64,000 bases of DNA from Gordonia hankookensis (GCF_014673215.1 NZ_JACWMS010000004.1:310001-374000); one strand, 5' to 3'. Shown: positions 26,757 through 36,989, counted from the first letter of the stretch. Program-made: numbers and translations. Notes: generated from the sequence alone by a model not told the origin.

Positions 26757-28169
26757 TCACGCGACCGGACCGTCGCCGGGCGGGCGTGCGCGGGTGGGTC
26801 GTGTGCGTGTCGGCTGATCATGCCCGCTGCCGGCATCCCCGGAGGACCGGCCGCGCCGGATCGGTCCGGAGGACAGGCGGTCGGGAAGTGTCTTGAGCTG
26901 ACCGGTGATGTCGGAGGTCTGCGACGACACCCAGTCACGCACCTGGGTGGACGCGGCAGGCTTGGCGGGCCACAGCGACTGGACCGCGGCGTTGAACTCG
27001 GCACCGACGACGATCGCGAATCCCAGGAAGAACGTGAACAGCAGGAACGCGATCGGGGTCGCCAGCGCACCGTAGGTGTAACCGGCTCGGGTGATTGCGG
27101 TCAGGTAGATGCGCAGGATGTAGCTCGCGATCCAGAAGAACACGCCGGCCACCACGGCGCCGCCGACCAGGCGGTGCCACGGCAGCGGATTGGGCAGCGC
27201 CAGGTGGTAGAGCGTGGTGAGCACGATCAGCATCAGCACCGCGACGAACGGGAAGTAGCCGTAGTCGATCAATTGGGTGACGATCGGATCCCAGGATTCG
27301 GGCACGATCTCGTGCAGATAGTTGGGACCCAGCGCGACCAGGGGCAGCAGGAACACCGCGATGACCAGGAACCCCACGTACAGGAACAGGGCGAAGAAGC
27401 GCTGCCACACGGGGTTTCGGACCTGGTGCTGGTCGTGGGCTCGCACGATCGACGCGACGAAGCAGGAAACCGCCGACGAGCCGGCCCACAGGGAGATGAT
27501 GAAGCCCGCCGAGATCACCACGACCTTCCCGCGCCCGAGCACGTTGTCGACGGTGGGTTTGATGATGTCGCTGACGACGTTGTCGGAGAACGTGCGGTTG
27601 GCGAACGCGATGATGCGCTCGTAGATCACCTCGACGGTGTCGGGGCCGAACCATCCGGCGATGTAGCCGACGCTCCCGAGGATCCCGAGGACCAGCGGTG
27701 GCAGCGAGAGGGCCTGCCAGAAGGCGGCCTGCGCCGCCCAGCCGACGATGCCGTCGTCCCAGGCCTTCTTGATGGTCCGCCACACCAGCCGGTGCAGATT
27801 GGGCAGCACCGGCGGGCCGGGCGGGTGTGGGAGCTCGACGGCCGGGTCATCGTGGCCGGGAGGGTCCTGTGCGTCGGCGCCCCGGGGGGAACTGCTCTGT
27901 TCGGCACTGCTCTGTTCGAGGTCGAGTGGCTCCGCGGCGGGTGACCGTCGTGGTCGTGGCCCGGCATCCCGGCGCGGGGGTCGGGCCGACCGGGGGACGG
28001 TGGGAGGCACGGGGCCGACGATCGGGGTGGTCGGGGTGGTCGCGTCGGGGACTCGTCCCGCATCGCCCCGGTTCCGCGCGTAGCGCCCAGCCGCCGACGA
28101 CGTGCTGTCCTCGGTGATCGGTACGGGGTTCCGATTGCGACTGTTTATGGCTCCAGCATCCCTGATCAC
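26757..28169 (-). CDS. YihY/BrkB-family inner-membrane protein (Rv2707-like)
   Basis: About 470 aa. A long Pro/Arg/Ser-rich cytosolic N-terminus (about 1-125) is followed by the YihY/virulence-factor BrkB domain with six predicted membrane helices, for example PPLVLGILGSVGYIAGWF, VVVISAGFIISLWAGSSAVS and LLFTFFLGFAIVVGAEFNAA. A polar tail ends the protein. Older names as ribonuclease BN or a serum-resistance factor are not supported for this family. The start is uncertain: GTG 28169 is a guess and a GTG near 28019 is also possible. It converges with DUF3039 over 13 bases. Confidence 0.82.
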   Translation of the reverse strand: MIRDAGAINSRNRNPVPITEDSTSSAAGRYARNRGDAGRVPDATTPTTPIVGPVPPTVPRSARPPRRDAGPRPRRSPAAEPLDLEQSSAEQSSSPRGADAQDPPGHDDPAVELPHPPGPPVLPNLHRLVWRTIKKAWDDGIVGWAAQAAFWQALSLPPLVLGILGSVGYIAGWFGPDTVEVIYERIIAFANRTFSDNVVSDIIKPTVDNVLGRGKVVVISAGFIISLWAGSSAVSCFVASIVRAHDQHQVRNPVWQRFFALFLYVGFLVIAVFLLPLVALGPNYLHEIVPESWDPIVTQLIDYGYFPFVAVLMLIVLTTLYHLALPNPLPWHRLVGGAVVAGVFFWIASYILRIYLTAITRAGYTYGALATPIAFLLFTFFLGFAIVVGAEFNAAVQSLWPAKPAASTQVRDWVSSQTSDITGQLKTLPDRLSSGPIRRGRSSGDAGSGHDQPTRTRPTRARPPGDGPVA

Positions 28170-28445
28170 GTACCGAAGCAGGTGACCCGGTCCCGGCGTG
28201 GTGTGTGGTCTGTTGGTTTCGTCACCCGAGCGCCGGGACGATCCGTACGACACCCGACACCGAGTGCGCGTCGCCCGAGCCGTCGTCGGCGACCCCCGGT
28301 AGCATGGCCCGCGTCCCCTTGAGTGTGCGGATGGATCAGGAGCGGAGCGACCGGGCCCGCCGAAGATCGCGTGCACGAGGGGATGTTTCATGCCCCCGGA
28401 ACGTGGTGTCCGGCCCCGATGACAGGTGTCAGGAGCAGTGCAGGA

Positions 28446-30188
28446 GTGACTTCAGCAGCCCACGACGACCCATCCGCCGACGAGGTGCCCGTCCCGGCAG
28501 ACCCCGCGCTGCGCGCCTGGCAGCGGCGCGCGCTGACGAAGTACCTGACGCGCCGTCCCCAGGACTTTCTCGCGGTGGCCACACCCGGCGCGGGCAAGAC
28601 CACCTTCGGGCTCCGGGTGGCACGCGAACTGCTCGACGACCGTACGGTCGACCAGATCGCCGTCGTCGCGCCGACGGAACACCTCAAGCACCAGTGGGCC
28701 GAGGCGGCCGCCCGGGTGGGAATCGCCCTGGACTCGCGGTTCAGCAACTCGACCGGCCAGACCAGTTCGGATTACCACGGGGTCGTTCTCACCTATGCGC
28801 AGGTCGCGGCCCATCCGACTCGCCATCGTGTCCGGACCGAGAACCGGCGGACCCTGGTGATCCTGGACGAGATCCACCACGGCGGTGACGCCAAATCGTG
28901 GGGCGACGCGATCCGCGAAGCATTTTCCGATGCGACACGGCGTCTGGCATTGACCGGAACACCGTTCCGCTCCGACGACTCGCCGATCCCGTTCGTCACC
29001 TATGAACCCGAAGCGGGCGGGGTGCTGCGATCGAAGGCCGACCACACCTACGGCTACGCCGACGCGCTCGCCGACGGAGTGGTCCGTCCGGTGGTCTTCC
29101 TCGCCTACAGCGGACAGGCGAGCTGGCGAACCAGTGCAGGCGAGGAGTTCACGGCGCGCCTTGGCGAGCCGCTGTCCCAGGAGCACACCGCGCGGGCCTG
29201 GCGGACCGCCCTCGACCCACACGGCGACTGGATTCCCGCAGTCCTCGAGGGCGCGCACACACGCCTGCGGCAACTGCGTGCCGGCGGTATCCCCGATGCG
29301 GGTGGCCTGGTCATCGCCACGGATCAGACGACCGCGCGAGACTACGCCGAGCTGCTCGCGGCGATCACCGGGAAGCGGCCGACCATCGTGCTCTCCGACG
29401 ATCCCAAGTCGTCGTCGCGCATCGCCGAGTTCTCGGCATCGGACGACGAGTGGATGGTCGCGGTGCGCATGGTGTCCGAAGGCGTCGACGTGCCGCGTCT
29501 CGCGGTCGGTGTCTACGCCACCAGCGCCTCGACGCCGCTGTATTTCGCACAGGCGATCGGTCGTTTCGTGCGTTCGCGGCGACCGGGGGAGACGGCCAGT
29601 GTCTTCCTGCCTTCGGTACCGGTACTACTGGGCCTCGCGAGCGAGATGGAGGCCCAGCGCGACCACGTGCTGGGTAAACCTCACCGCGAGAGCGACGGTC
29701 TCGACGACGCGCTGCTGATCGACGCGAACAAACAGAAGGACGAGCCAGGCGAGGACGAGAAGGCGTTCGAGTCGCTCCACGCCGACGCCGAACTCGATCA
29801 GGTGATCTTCGACGGTGCGTCGTTCGGTACGGCGACCTTCGCGGGCAGCGACGAGGAATCCGATTACCTGGGGCTCCCGGGCCTGCTCGACGCCGATCAG
29901 GTCCGTGCGCTGCTCCGTAAGCGGCAGGCAGAGCAAGTGTCTGATCGGACGTCCGCGGCAGCCGCGGATTCACCTTCCCCCATGCCGCCCCCACGTCCCG
30001 CGAGCGAGAACCTGCACGCGTTGCGCAAGGAACTCAACGGGCTGGTCGCGATGCATCATCACCGGACGGGCAAACCGCACGGCATGGTCCACAACGAGCT
30101 GCGTACCCGACTCGGCGGGCCCCCGACGGCCATGGCCAGTGCCGATCAGCTGCGTGAGCGGATCGCCGCGCTGCGCGAGTGGCGCTGA
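28446..30188 (+). CDS. DEAD/DEAH-box helicase, XPB/restriction-type
   Basis: 580-aa superfamily 2 ATPase. Walker A is ATPGAGKTTF, motif II DEIHHG, motif III LTGTPF. The second lobe has MVSEGVDVPRLAVGVYAT and QAIGRFVRSRR, as in XPB/UvrB-like and type III restriction helicases. The C-terminal 150 residues are acidic, then helical (LHALRKELNGLVAMHHHRTG), and may bind a partner or nucleic acid. The exact role is unknown; DNA repair is a guess. GTG 28446 gives VTSAAHDD and fits relatives. ATG 28419 or 28383 are alternatives. A very strong terminator follows. Confidence 0.85.
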   Translation: MTSAAHDDPSADEVPVPADPALRAWQRRALTKYLTRRPQDFLAVATPGAGKTTFGLRVARELLDDRTVDQIAVVAPTEHLKHQWAEAAARVGIALDSRFSNSTGQTSSDYHGVVLTYAQVAAHPTRHRVRTENRRTLVILDEIHHGGDAKSWGDAIREAFSDATRRLALTGTPFRSDDSPIPFVTYEPEAGGVLRSKADHTYGYADALADGVVRPVVFLAYSGQASWRTSAGEEFTARLGEPLSQEHTARAWRTALDPHGDWIPAVLEGAHTRLRQLRAGGIPDAGGLVIATDQTTARDYAELLAAITGKRPTIVLSDDPKSSSRIAEFSASDDEWMVAVRMVSEGVDVPRLAVGVYATSASTPLYFAQAIGRFVRSRRPGETASVFLPSVPVLLGLASEMEAQRDHVLGKPHRESDGLDDALLIDANKQKDEPGEDEKAFESLHADAELDQVIFDGASFGTATFAGSDEESDYLGLPGLLDADQVRALLRKRQAEQVSDRTSAAAADSPSPMPPPRPASENLHALRKELNGLVAMHHHRTGKPHGMVHNELRTRLGGPPTAMASADQLRERIAALREWR

Positions 30189-30207
30189 CAGGTCATCGTC
30201 GGGCCCG

Positions 30208-30252
30208 GAACCGCGAAGACCCGGCCGGAAACCGGCCGGGTCTTCGCGGTTC
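30208..30252. terminator. Strong intrinsic terminator, 21-bp perfect stem
   Basis: Arms 30208-30228 and 30232-30252 are perfectly complementary over 21 bp with an AAA loop. The central pair is CCCGGCCGG/CCGGCCGGG flanked by CGCGAAGA/TCTTCGCG. It lies between the convergent helicase and DUF7455 genes and can work on both strands. Confidence 0.9.
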
Positions 30253-30267
30253 GTTCGCTCGTTTCGA

Positions 30268-30474
30268 TCAGACCAATTCGCTTGCGGACTCCACGACCGT
30301 GGCGGACAGCTCGACGAGCTTCGCCTCGTGCTCGTTGAAGTGATGACGGCAGAAGAGAAGCTCTCCGCCCGCAGGCAGTACCGCCCGAACCTTGGCGGCT
30401 GCGCCGCAGCGGTCACAGCGGTCGGCAGCAGTGAGCGGCATGGAGATCGGGGATGTGGTGGCGGTGTCTGACAT
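30268..30474 (-). CDS. DUF7455 small zinc-binding protein
   Basis: 68 aa. The core TAADRCDRCGAAAKVRAVLPAGGELLFCRHHFNEHEAKL contains CDRC and FCRHH, a likely four-ligand zinc site, and is widely conserved in actinobacteria without known function. Such proteins often sit near sigma-factor genes, as here near sigB and sigA. ATG 30474 has GGAGGA four to five bases upstream. An in-frame extension upstream is rejected. Confidence 0.87.
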   Translation of the reverse strand: MSDTATTSPISMPLTAADRCDRCGAAAKVRAVLPAGGELLFCRHHFNEHEAKLVELSATVVESASELV

Positions 30475-30731
30475 GTTTCCTCCGTCCCGGTCCGGCGGGT
30501 CCGTCCGAGGCCGGTCGCCTTTCCCTTCGTGAGCCGACACATCGGTCTGATGCATCGCCCTCACCTTCTCAGACGTTTGGGGGTTTCGTATTGTTCCGAG
30601 AGCCCGCGCGGGTGTGTCGTCACTCACCCGTAACACAGTGATCTGCTCCGGCAACAACGTCGCGATCGGGTGTTACACGTGGCGCGATCCAGATCACACT
30701 GCGGGCCGCACGCACGCCTCACGTCCGACGC
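30475..30731. other. Intergenic region between DUF7455 and the TauE gene
   Basis: No gene is seen in these 257 bases. GTAACAC (30630-30636) and GTGTTAC (30670-30676) form a spaced inverted repeat. It must hold the DUF7455 promoter, but I cannot place it with confidence. Confidence 0.4.
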
Positions 30732-31691
30732 TCAGCCCGCGGGTGACACGGACTCGACTGCGGCCGGTGTCACCTCGACCTCACGCTCTTCGCGTGCCCG
30801 GCTGATCGCGTCCGAGGACTCGTTCTCGCGGTCGCGCAGATACTCCCGAAGCGAGTAGGCGAACGCGGCAGCCCAGACCGCGACGACGACCACGTAAATG
30901 GCGGTCTGTGCTGCGGACGGGACGTCGACGAGGTCGCTGCGCAGCAGCGAGCGGGTGTTGGTGAGCACGATCAGGCCGCCGACCGACGCGCCGAGCAACC
31001 GGGGCGGGATATGGCGCACCAGCCAGGCCGCGATAGGAGCCGCGACGACGCCGCCGACCAGGATCGCACCGACCCACGCGAAATTGATGCCCTGCGATCC
31101 CAGGCTGAAGAGGAAGCCAAGGCTCGCGGCGACCGCGATGATGAACTCGCTGGTGTCGATCGAACCGATGACCTTGCGCGGCTCGAGTCGTCCACTGGCG
31201 AGGATCGCCGGCGTGCCGACCGGACCCCAACCGCCGCCACCGGTGGCGTCGACGAATCCGGCGATCAGCCCGAGAGGGGAGAGGAAGCGTTTGCGCAGCG
31301 GCTTGCCGAGGTGGTGGCGGGGAATGCCCTGCAGGGTGAAGCGGGCCAGGATGTAGATGCCCAGGAGCAGCAGGATGATCGCCATCAGCGGTGCGGCGGC
31401 TTCGGTCGACAGGTTCGACAGCACCGTCGCCCCCAGGAAGGCGCCGATGGCTCCGGGGATCGCGATCCGTCGGACCACCTTCCAGTCGACGTTGCCGAAG
31501 CGCCAGTGGGAGATCCCGGACACCAGTGTGGTCCCGATCTCGGCCAGGTGGACAGTGGCCGACGCCGCGGCCGGGTTGGTGCCGACGGCGAGCAGCAGCG
31601 TGGTGGTGGTGACACCGTAGGCCATACCGAGGCTGCCGTCGACGAGTTGCGCGGCGAGGCCGACGAGGCCGATCAGAACGATGGTTCGCAT
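30732..31691 (-). CDS. TauE/SafE-family sulfite/organosulfur exporter
   Basis: 319-aa integral membrane protein with about eight helices in the two-repeat TauE/SafE fold. The N-terminal LVGLAAQLVDGSLGMAYGVTTTTLLLAVG and the internal GLIAGFVDATGGGGWGPVGTPAIL are the two repeated signatures. The family exports sulfite, sulfoacetate or taurine-derived anions, or takes up similar acids. A cysteine-type leader peptide encoded 127 bases upstream (31819-31899) supports a role in sulfur metabolism. The ribosome site before ATG 31691 is weak, in keeping with regulated translation. Confidence 0.88.
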   Translation of the reverse strand: MRTIVLIGLVGLAAQLVDGSLGMAYGVTTTTLLLAVGTNPAAASATVHLAEIGTTLVSGISHWRFGNVDWKVVRRIAIPGAIGAFLGATVLSNLSTEAAAPLMAIILLLLGIYILARFTLQGIPRHHLGKPLRKRFLSPLGLIAGFVDATGGGGWGPVGTPAILASGRLEPRKVIGSIDTSEFIIAVAASLGFLFSLGSQGINFAWVGAILVGGVVAAPIAAWLVRHIPPRLLGASVGGLIVLTNTRSLLRSDLVDVPSAAQTAIYVVVVAVWAAAFAYSLREYLRDRENESSDAISRAREEREVEVTPAAVESVSPAG

Positions 31692-31754
31692 GGTGGTTCG
31701 GGATCTTTCAGGTCAGGTGACGGTGACGGAGCAGAAGTCCACCGGACACGACCG

Positions 31755-31770
31755 CGCCACCGCGGTGGCG
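31755..31770. repeat. 16-bp perfect palindrome in the TauE leader
   Basis: CGCCACCGCGGTGGCG lies between the leader-peptide stop and the TauE start. It can fold as a short RNA hairpin and may be part of an attenuation mechanism. Confidence 0.6.
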
Positions 31771-31818
31771 GGTGCGCTGATCGTGACCGGGACTTCGCGG
31801 GTCGAGGCGCCGCGGGGA

Positions 31819-31899
31819 TCAGGTGATCGGGCCGCGACGCCGACGACACAACATCGACGCCACGCGCAGCAGGTCGACGGTCCGTCGGGTCACAAGCAT
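31819..31899 (-). CDS. Putative cysteine-sensing leader peptide upstream of the TauE/SafE gene
   Basis: A 26-codon frame reads MLVTRRTVDLLRVASMLCRRRR plus four residues. It matches the actinobacterial leader-peptide pattern (R-R-x-V-D-L-L-R-V-x-S-x-L-C-R) seen before sulfur and transport genes. TAGGAT (31912-31907, minus strand) lies seven bases before the ATG, so the message should be leaderless. The single Cys near the end, followed by four Arg codons, could make the ribosome stall when Cys-tRNA is scarce and so control the TauE gene 127 bases downstream. The mechanism is inferred. Confidence 0.75.
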   Translation of the reverse strand: MLVTRRTVDLLRVASMLCRRRRGPIT

Positions 31900-31905
31900 G
31901 CGCAG

Positions 31906-31912
31906 AATCCTA
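31906..31912 (-). promoter_or_regulatory. -10 element for the leader peptide/TauE transcript
   Basis: TAGGAT on the minus strand (31912-31907) sits seven bases from the leader ATG, the geometry of a leaderless start. No convincing -35 is seen, which is common for such promoters here. Confidence 0.55.
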
Positions 31913-32009
31913 GGACGTGCGGACCCGAAACCGGACATTGCGCACCGCGTGGGAATCTCTGCGGGCGCAACCTTGACAAATGGGCTGCCGATGGGCGTTG
32001 CTGATCGGC

Positions 32010-32402
32010 ATGACCGGACCCGATGAGCCACACGTCGCCGTCGACGACGACCGGCCGCGGCTCCTCGTGCATCTATGTACGCGCGACGAATGGGACACCG
32101 CGCGCCACGCCGGGCACCGTGAGCCGCCGTCGCTCGCCGATGCCGGTTTCGTCCACCTGTCCGATCCGGGGCAGGTACACCTGCCGGCGAACCGATTGTT
32201 TGCGGGGCACGACGACCTCGTGCTGCTCGTTGTCGACAGCACCAGGCTCGACGCACCTGTCGTGTGGGAACCCGGGATGCCGGACGATCCCGAGGGGATG
32301 CGTTTTCCCCATCTCTACGGCGCACTGCCCGCCCACGCGGTGGTCGAGGTACGCACCTACCGTCCGGACGGTACCGGTACGTTTCTGCCGCCGTCGATCT
32401 GA
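32010..32402 (+). CDS. DUF952 protein (Rv2705-like)
   Basis: 130 aa. DUF952 has the motifs LLVHLCTRDEWDTA, FVHLSDPGQVHLPANRLFAGHDDLVLLVVD and GMRFPHLYGALPAHAVVEV. Members are about 110-130 aa and have been proposed to be ADP-ribosyltransferase-like in fold; no activity is known to me. It is between TauE and sigA and converges with sigA. Its stop codon lies in the loop of a perfect 19-bp inverted repeat that serves as terminator. Confidence 0.87.
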   Translation: MTGPDEPHVAVDDDRPRLLVHLCTRDEWDTARHAGHREPPSLADAGFVHLSDPGQVHLPANRLFAGHDDLVLLVVDSTRLDAPVVWEPGMPDDPEGMRFPHLYGALPAHAVVEVRTYRPDGTGTFLPPSI

Positions 32403-32420
32403 GATCGACGGCGGCAGAAA
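32382..32420. terminator. Bidirectional terminator formed over the DUF952 stop codon
   Basis: TTTCTGCCGCCGTCGATCT (32382-32400) and its exact complement (32402-32420) flank one base, giving a perfect 19-bp inverted repeat. The DUF952 TGA (32400-32402) lies at its centre. It should terminate both DUF952 and sigA, and ends in a T-run on each strand. Confidence 0.88.
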
Positions 32421-32444
32421 GCGCAGATCGTGGTGGTCGGGCGC

Positions 32445-33890
<1,446 letters not shown>

Positions 33891-33990
33891 GTACAACCTT
33901 TCGGAACTGGCTATCGTGAATCTCTCACGGCGGCATGCGCCGACGCGGATCAGGGCTTGATTTCTCGGTGCGTGATCACCGGTGAGGACC

Positions 33991-33996
33991 ATTGTA
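33991..33996 (-). promoter_or_regulatory. Predicted -10 element of sigA
   Basis: TACAAT on the minus strand (33996-33991) is a near-consensus -10, giving a leader of about 95 bases before the sigA GTG. The -35 at the right distance is poor. It is the only strong -10 in the 182-bp gap between ppgK and sigA. Confidence 0.5.
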
Positions 33997-34072
33997 ACGA
34001 CATCGCCCCGCCGGATGTGACAAAGACCAGGTCAGTGAGTTGTCGATACGGCGCCGACGGTGCACAACCGGA

Positions 34073-34861
34073 CTAGGTGCGAAGGCCGGCATCGACAGCC
34101 ATCGCCGCACCGACGATACCCGCGGTGTTGAGCAGAGTGGCCGGCACCACGGGCGTCTTGTTGGTCAGGTGCGGGATCCATTTGTCGGACTTGCGGCTGA
34201 TCCCGCCGCCGACGATGAAGAGCTTCGGCCAGAGCAGCGCCTCGTATGCCTCGAGGACATGTGAGAGCTTGTGTGCCCACTTCTCGTAGCTCCAGCCCTT
34301 GTCCTCCTTGACCTTCGACGACGCCCGGTGCTCGGCCTCCTTGCCGTCGATGATCATGTGGCCGAGCTCGGTGTTCGGGACCAGGGTGCCGTCGATGAGG
34401 ATGGCGGTGCCGATGCCGGTACCCAGGGTGAGCAGCATGACCACCCCGTCGACGCCTGCGCCGCCGCCGTGGCGGTCCTCGGCCATCCCGGCAGCGTCGG
34501 CGTCGTTCAGCACGGAGACGGTCCGGCCCGACAACGCGGAACTGAAGAGCTCGTACACGTCTGTGCCGATCCAGCCCTTGTCGATGTTGGCGGCGGTGCG
34601 CATGGTGCTGTCGGTGATCACGCCGGGCAGCGTGATCCCGACCGGTCCGGTCCACTCGAAGTGGTCGACCACCTCGGCGACACCGCCGGCGACGGCGTCG
34701 GGGGTGGACGGTTGCGGGGTCAGCACCTTGAACCGGTCGCCGACGAGCAGTCCGGTGTCGAGGTCGACGACCCCGCCCTTGATCCCGGAACCGCCGACGT
34801 CGACTCCGAATCCGAGATTGGCTCCCGGGTGGGCGGTGCTCGCTACCTCGGCGTCGGTCAT
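34073..34861 (-). CDS. ppgK: Polyphosphate glucokinase
   Basis: 262-aa ROK-family kinase that phosphorylates glucose with polyphosphate or ATP. Motifs are FGVDVGGSGIKGGVVDL (phosphate loop), VGITLPGVIT, VSVLNDADAAGMAEDRHG (catalytic Asp), LTLGTGIGTAILIDG and the PpgK-specific C-terminal WPKLFIVGGGISRKSDKWIP. ATG 34861 has GAGAGGA eight bases upstream. It is just upstream of sigA in the same direction and divergent from suhB, as in mycobacteria. Confidence 0.96.
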   Translation of the reverse strand: MTDAEVASTAHPGANLGFGVDVGGSGIKGGVVDLDTGLLVGDRFKVLTPQPSTPDAVAGGVAEVVDHFEWTGPVGITLPGVITDSTMRTAANIDKGWIGTDVYELFSSALSGRTVSVLNDADAAGMAEDRHGGGAGVDGVVMLLTLGTGIGTAILIDGTLVPNTELGHMIIDGKEAEHRASSKVKEDKGWSYEKWAHKLSHVLEAYEALLWPKLFIVGGGISRKSDKWIPHLTNKTPVVPATLLNTAGIVGAAMAVDAGLRT

Positions 34862-35052
34862 GTCGGAGTCCTCTCTGATCCACCCAATGGGAACTGGCGC
34901 GGCCTCAAGGCTATCCAGCCGGTGCGCACCGTGCGCGAGGTCGATGCAAAGTCGTCACCCACTGGACGGCTGCAGTTGCGACACGCAGATCGCGATGGCT
35001 CGGGACCGAGCCCCTGTCGGCAGATCTCGCGGCGGTGTGCTCACATAGGGGC

Positions 35053-35955
35053 GTGACCGATCATTCCGGGCCAGAGGTCCTCGAGCGCGTCGCGATCGAC
35101 GTGGCGCAGCGTGCGGCCGACCATGTGCGACGACGCCGCCCGGAGCTGTTCGGTCCGGGACCGGGCCACGATCCCCATAGGGTGCGCGCGGACGCGGACA
35201 ACCCGGACGAGGATGCGGCGCCGGTCAGCACCAAGTCGACCCCGACCGATCCGGTGACCCTCGCCGACACCGAGACCGAGCAGTTGATCCGCTCGGAGCT
35301 CCGGTCCCGGCGCCCGGGGGACGAGATCCTCGGTGAGGAGGCCGGTGGCACCGTCGACGTCCCCTCCGGGGTGCGGTGGGTGGTCGATCCGATCGACGGC
35401 ACGGTGAACTTCATGTACGGCATCCCGGCGTATGCCGTCTCCGTCGCGGCGCAGATCGACGGCCGGTCGGTGGCCGGTGCGGTTGTCGACGTGGCCCGCG
35501 CCGTCACGTACTCGGCCGCGCTCGGCGCGGGCGCCTGGGTGGATGCCGGCGACGGGCGGATCAGGCTGTCCTGCAACCCGATCGGTCGCCTCGATCTGGC
35601 GCTGGTGGCCACCGGGTTCTCCTACGACGCGGGGCGACGCGCCACGCAGGGGGCGATCATCGCGGAACTGCTCCCGCAGGTGCGTGACATCCGCCGGGTC
35701 GGTGCCGCCGCACTCGATCTGTGCATGGTGGCCAGCGGTGCGGTGGATGCGCATTTCGAACACGGGCTCAGCCCGTGGGACTGGGCCGCCGGTGGTCTGA
35801 TCGCGGCGGAGGCAGGCGCGCAGGTGTACACGCCGCCGCCGGACTCGCGCTCGGGCGACGGCCATCCGACGATCGCGGTGGCGCCGGGAATCGCGGACGA
35901 GTTCCTGCGGCTGCTCGATGGCCTCGGGGCACGCACGATGATGCCGTCGGCCTGA
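35053..35955 (+). CDS. suhB: Inositol-1-monophosphatase family protein SuhB
   Basis: 300-aa Mg-dependent phosphatase of the IMPase/SuhB family. Metal ligands are in ILGEEAGG, WVVDPIDGTVNFMYGIP and SPWDWAAGGLIAAEAGAQV. In mycobacteria SuhB-type enzymes make inositol for phosphatidylinositol and mycothiol, although several paralogues exist, so specificity is uncertain. The start is GTG 35053. An insertion of about 15 residues (DADNPDEDAAPVSTKSTP) lies before the first metal motif. It converges with the cei-like gene. Confidence 0.9.
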   Translation: MTDHSGPEVLERVAIDVAQRAADHVRRRRPELFGPGPGHDPHRVRADADNPDEDAAPVSTKSTPTDPVTLADTETEQLIRSELRSRRPGDEILGEEAGGTVDVPSGVRWVVDPIDGTVNFMYGIPAYAVSVAAQIDGRSVAGAVVDVARAVTYSAALGAGAWVDAGDGRIRLSCNPIGRLDLALVATGFSYDAGRRATQGAIIAELLPQVRDIRRVGAAALDLCMVASGAVDAHFEHGLSPWDWAAGGLIAAEAGAQVYTPPPDSRSGDGHPTIAVAPGIADEFLRLLDGLGARTMMPSA

Positions 35956-36021
35956 GAGTCTCGGCCCGAGTGGTCGGCGTCGCCCCGGCGGTAGATCGGC
36001 CTGGTCAGCGCGACGGTGGTC

Positions 36022-36756
36022 TCAGCAGGACGCCGAATGGACGGCCTTGACCAATGTCGGGTCGGCGCCGGTGCGCGGGTCCTTCGGATCGGCCGATCGC
36101 AGCGCCTCGAGGGCGGCCTGTGCATCCTGTGACTGCTCGCGGCCCTCGTAGTACTTGCCCAGCGCGACGTCGACCCCGGTGCCCTGGCGCCCGTCGTCGA
36201 CGAGTTGGGCGCAGGGGATGGCCAGCCAGACCGCGGCGGCGCTCGCCTTGCCTGCTGGACCGAAGCGGATCTGTGCGTAGCAGGACAGGTCCTGGTTGGT
36301 GTAGACGGTGTCGTCGCCATACGGATTGTCGGGGACCGGATTGAAACCCTGGGCAGTCAGGTCATCGGAGACCGATCGCGCCGCGCCGCGCTGCGACGAC
36401 GCATTGAGCACGCGGACCTGGAACGTCGACAGGGCGGCCGGGGTCACGGCCAGCATCTCGTCGCGGTCGGCCGGGGCAACCGTCGCGGGCGCCGCCGACG
36501 GTGCGGGCAGCCCGGGATTCGGGGCGGCCGCGGCGGTGGACGGCTCGGCGGCGGAGGGTTCGGCGGATGCCGGCGTCGGCTGGTTGCAGTTGGTCGGCAC
36601 CGCCACCGGACCGGAATCGGCGAGCGCGACCGCCCAGGTGATCAGACCTGCCACCGCCAGCACGACCGCGACGATGATCGCCGGGCGCATTCGGCGACGA
36701 CGGAACGGCCGACCCTTCGCGTCGACCGAAGACCCCGATGTTAGCTGCGACACCAC
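36022..36756 (-). CDS. cei: Cell-envelope-integrity protein with LytR_C domain (Cei/Rv2700-like)
   Basis: 244 aa. A short basic cytosolic segment (GRPFRRRRMRPA) precedes one membrane helix (about 22-43, IIVAVVLAVAGLITWAVAL). An external Ala/Pro/Ser linker (about 50-95) leads to a LytR_C domain starting FQVRVLNASSQRGAARSVSDDLTAQGF. M. tuberculosis Rv2700 of this type keeps the envelope intact. GTG 36756 with AAGGAG upstream is preferred; a longer frame to 36963 has no family support. Cysteines in LSCYAQIRF and IPCAQL may pair outside the cell. Confidence 0.85.
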   Translation of the reverse strand: MVSQLTSGSSVDAKGRPFRRRRMRPAIIVAVVLAVAGLITWAVALADSGPVAVPTNCNQPTPASAEPSAAEPSTAAAAPNPGLPAPSAAPATVAPADRDEMLAVTPAALSTFQVRVLNASSQRGAARSVSDDLTAQGFNPVPDNPYGDDTVYTNQDLSCYAQIRFGPAGKASAAAVWLAIPCAQLVDDGRQGTGVDVALGKYYEGREQSQDAQAALEALRSADPKDPRTGADPTLVKAVHSASC

Positions 36757-36950
36757 CGTGAACTGGCTCCTTCTCCGACGCCCGACCTTGGCGCCCACTG
36801 TAAACGGTGGTCGTCGGCGCGCGGCGCAGACAGGCCGCAACGACGGATAACGCCTGTACAGAGCGCTTGCCCGTGCCATCGGGAGTGCTGGTCCGGCTCG
36901 GTCTCGCCGTGGGCGACGGCGCGCAGGGAATGATCCGGCCGAGGAGATCG

Positions 36951-36979
36951 TTGACCGAGCCACGTCGGTGGACTAAGCT
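36951..36979 (+). promoter_or_regulatory. Consensus-like promoter for the DUF4193 gene
   Basis: TTGACC (36951-36956) and TAAGCT (36974-36979) are separated by exactly 17 bases. Transcription from about 36986 would give a 5' leader of roughly 213 bases before the DUF4193 ATG. Confidence 0.65.
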
Positions 36980-36989
36980 TCGGGCGCCC

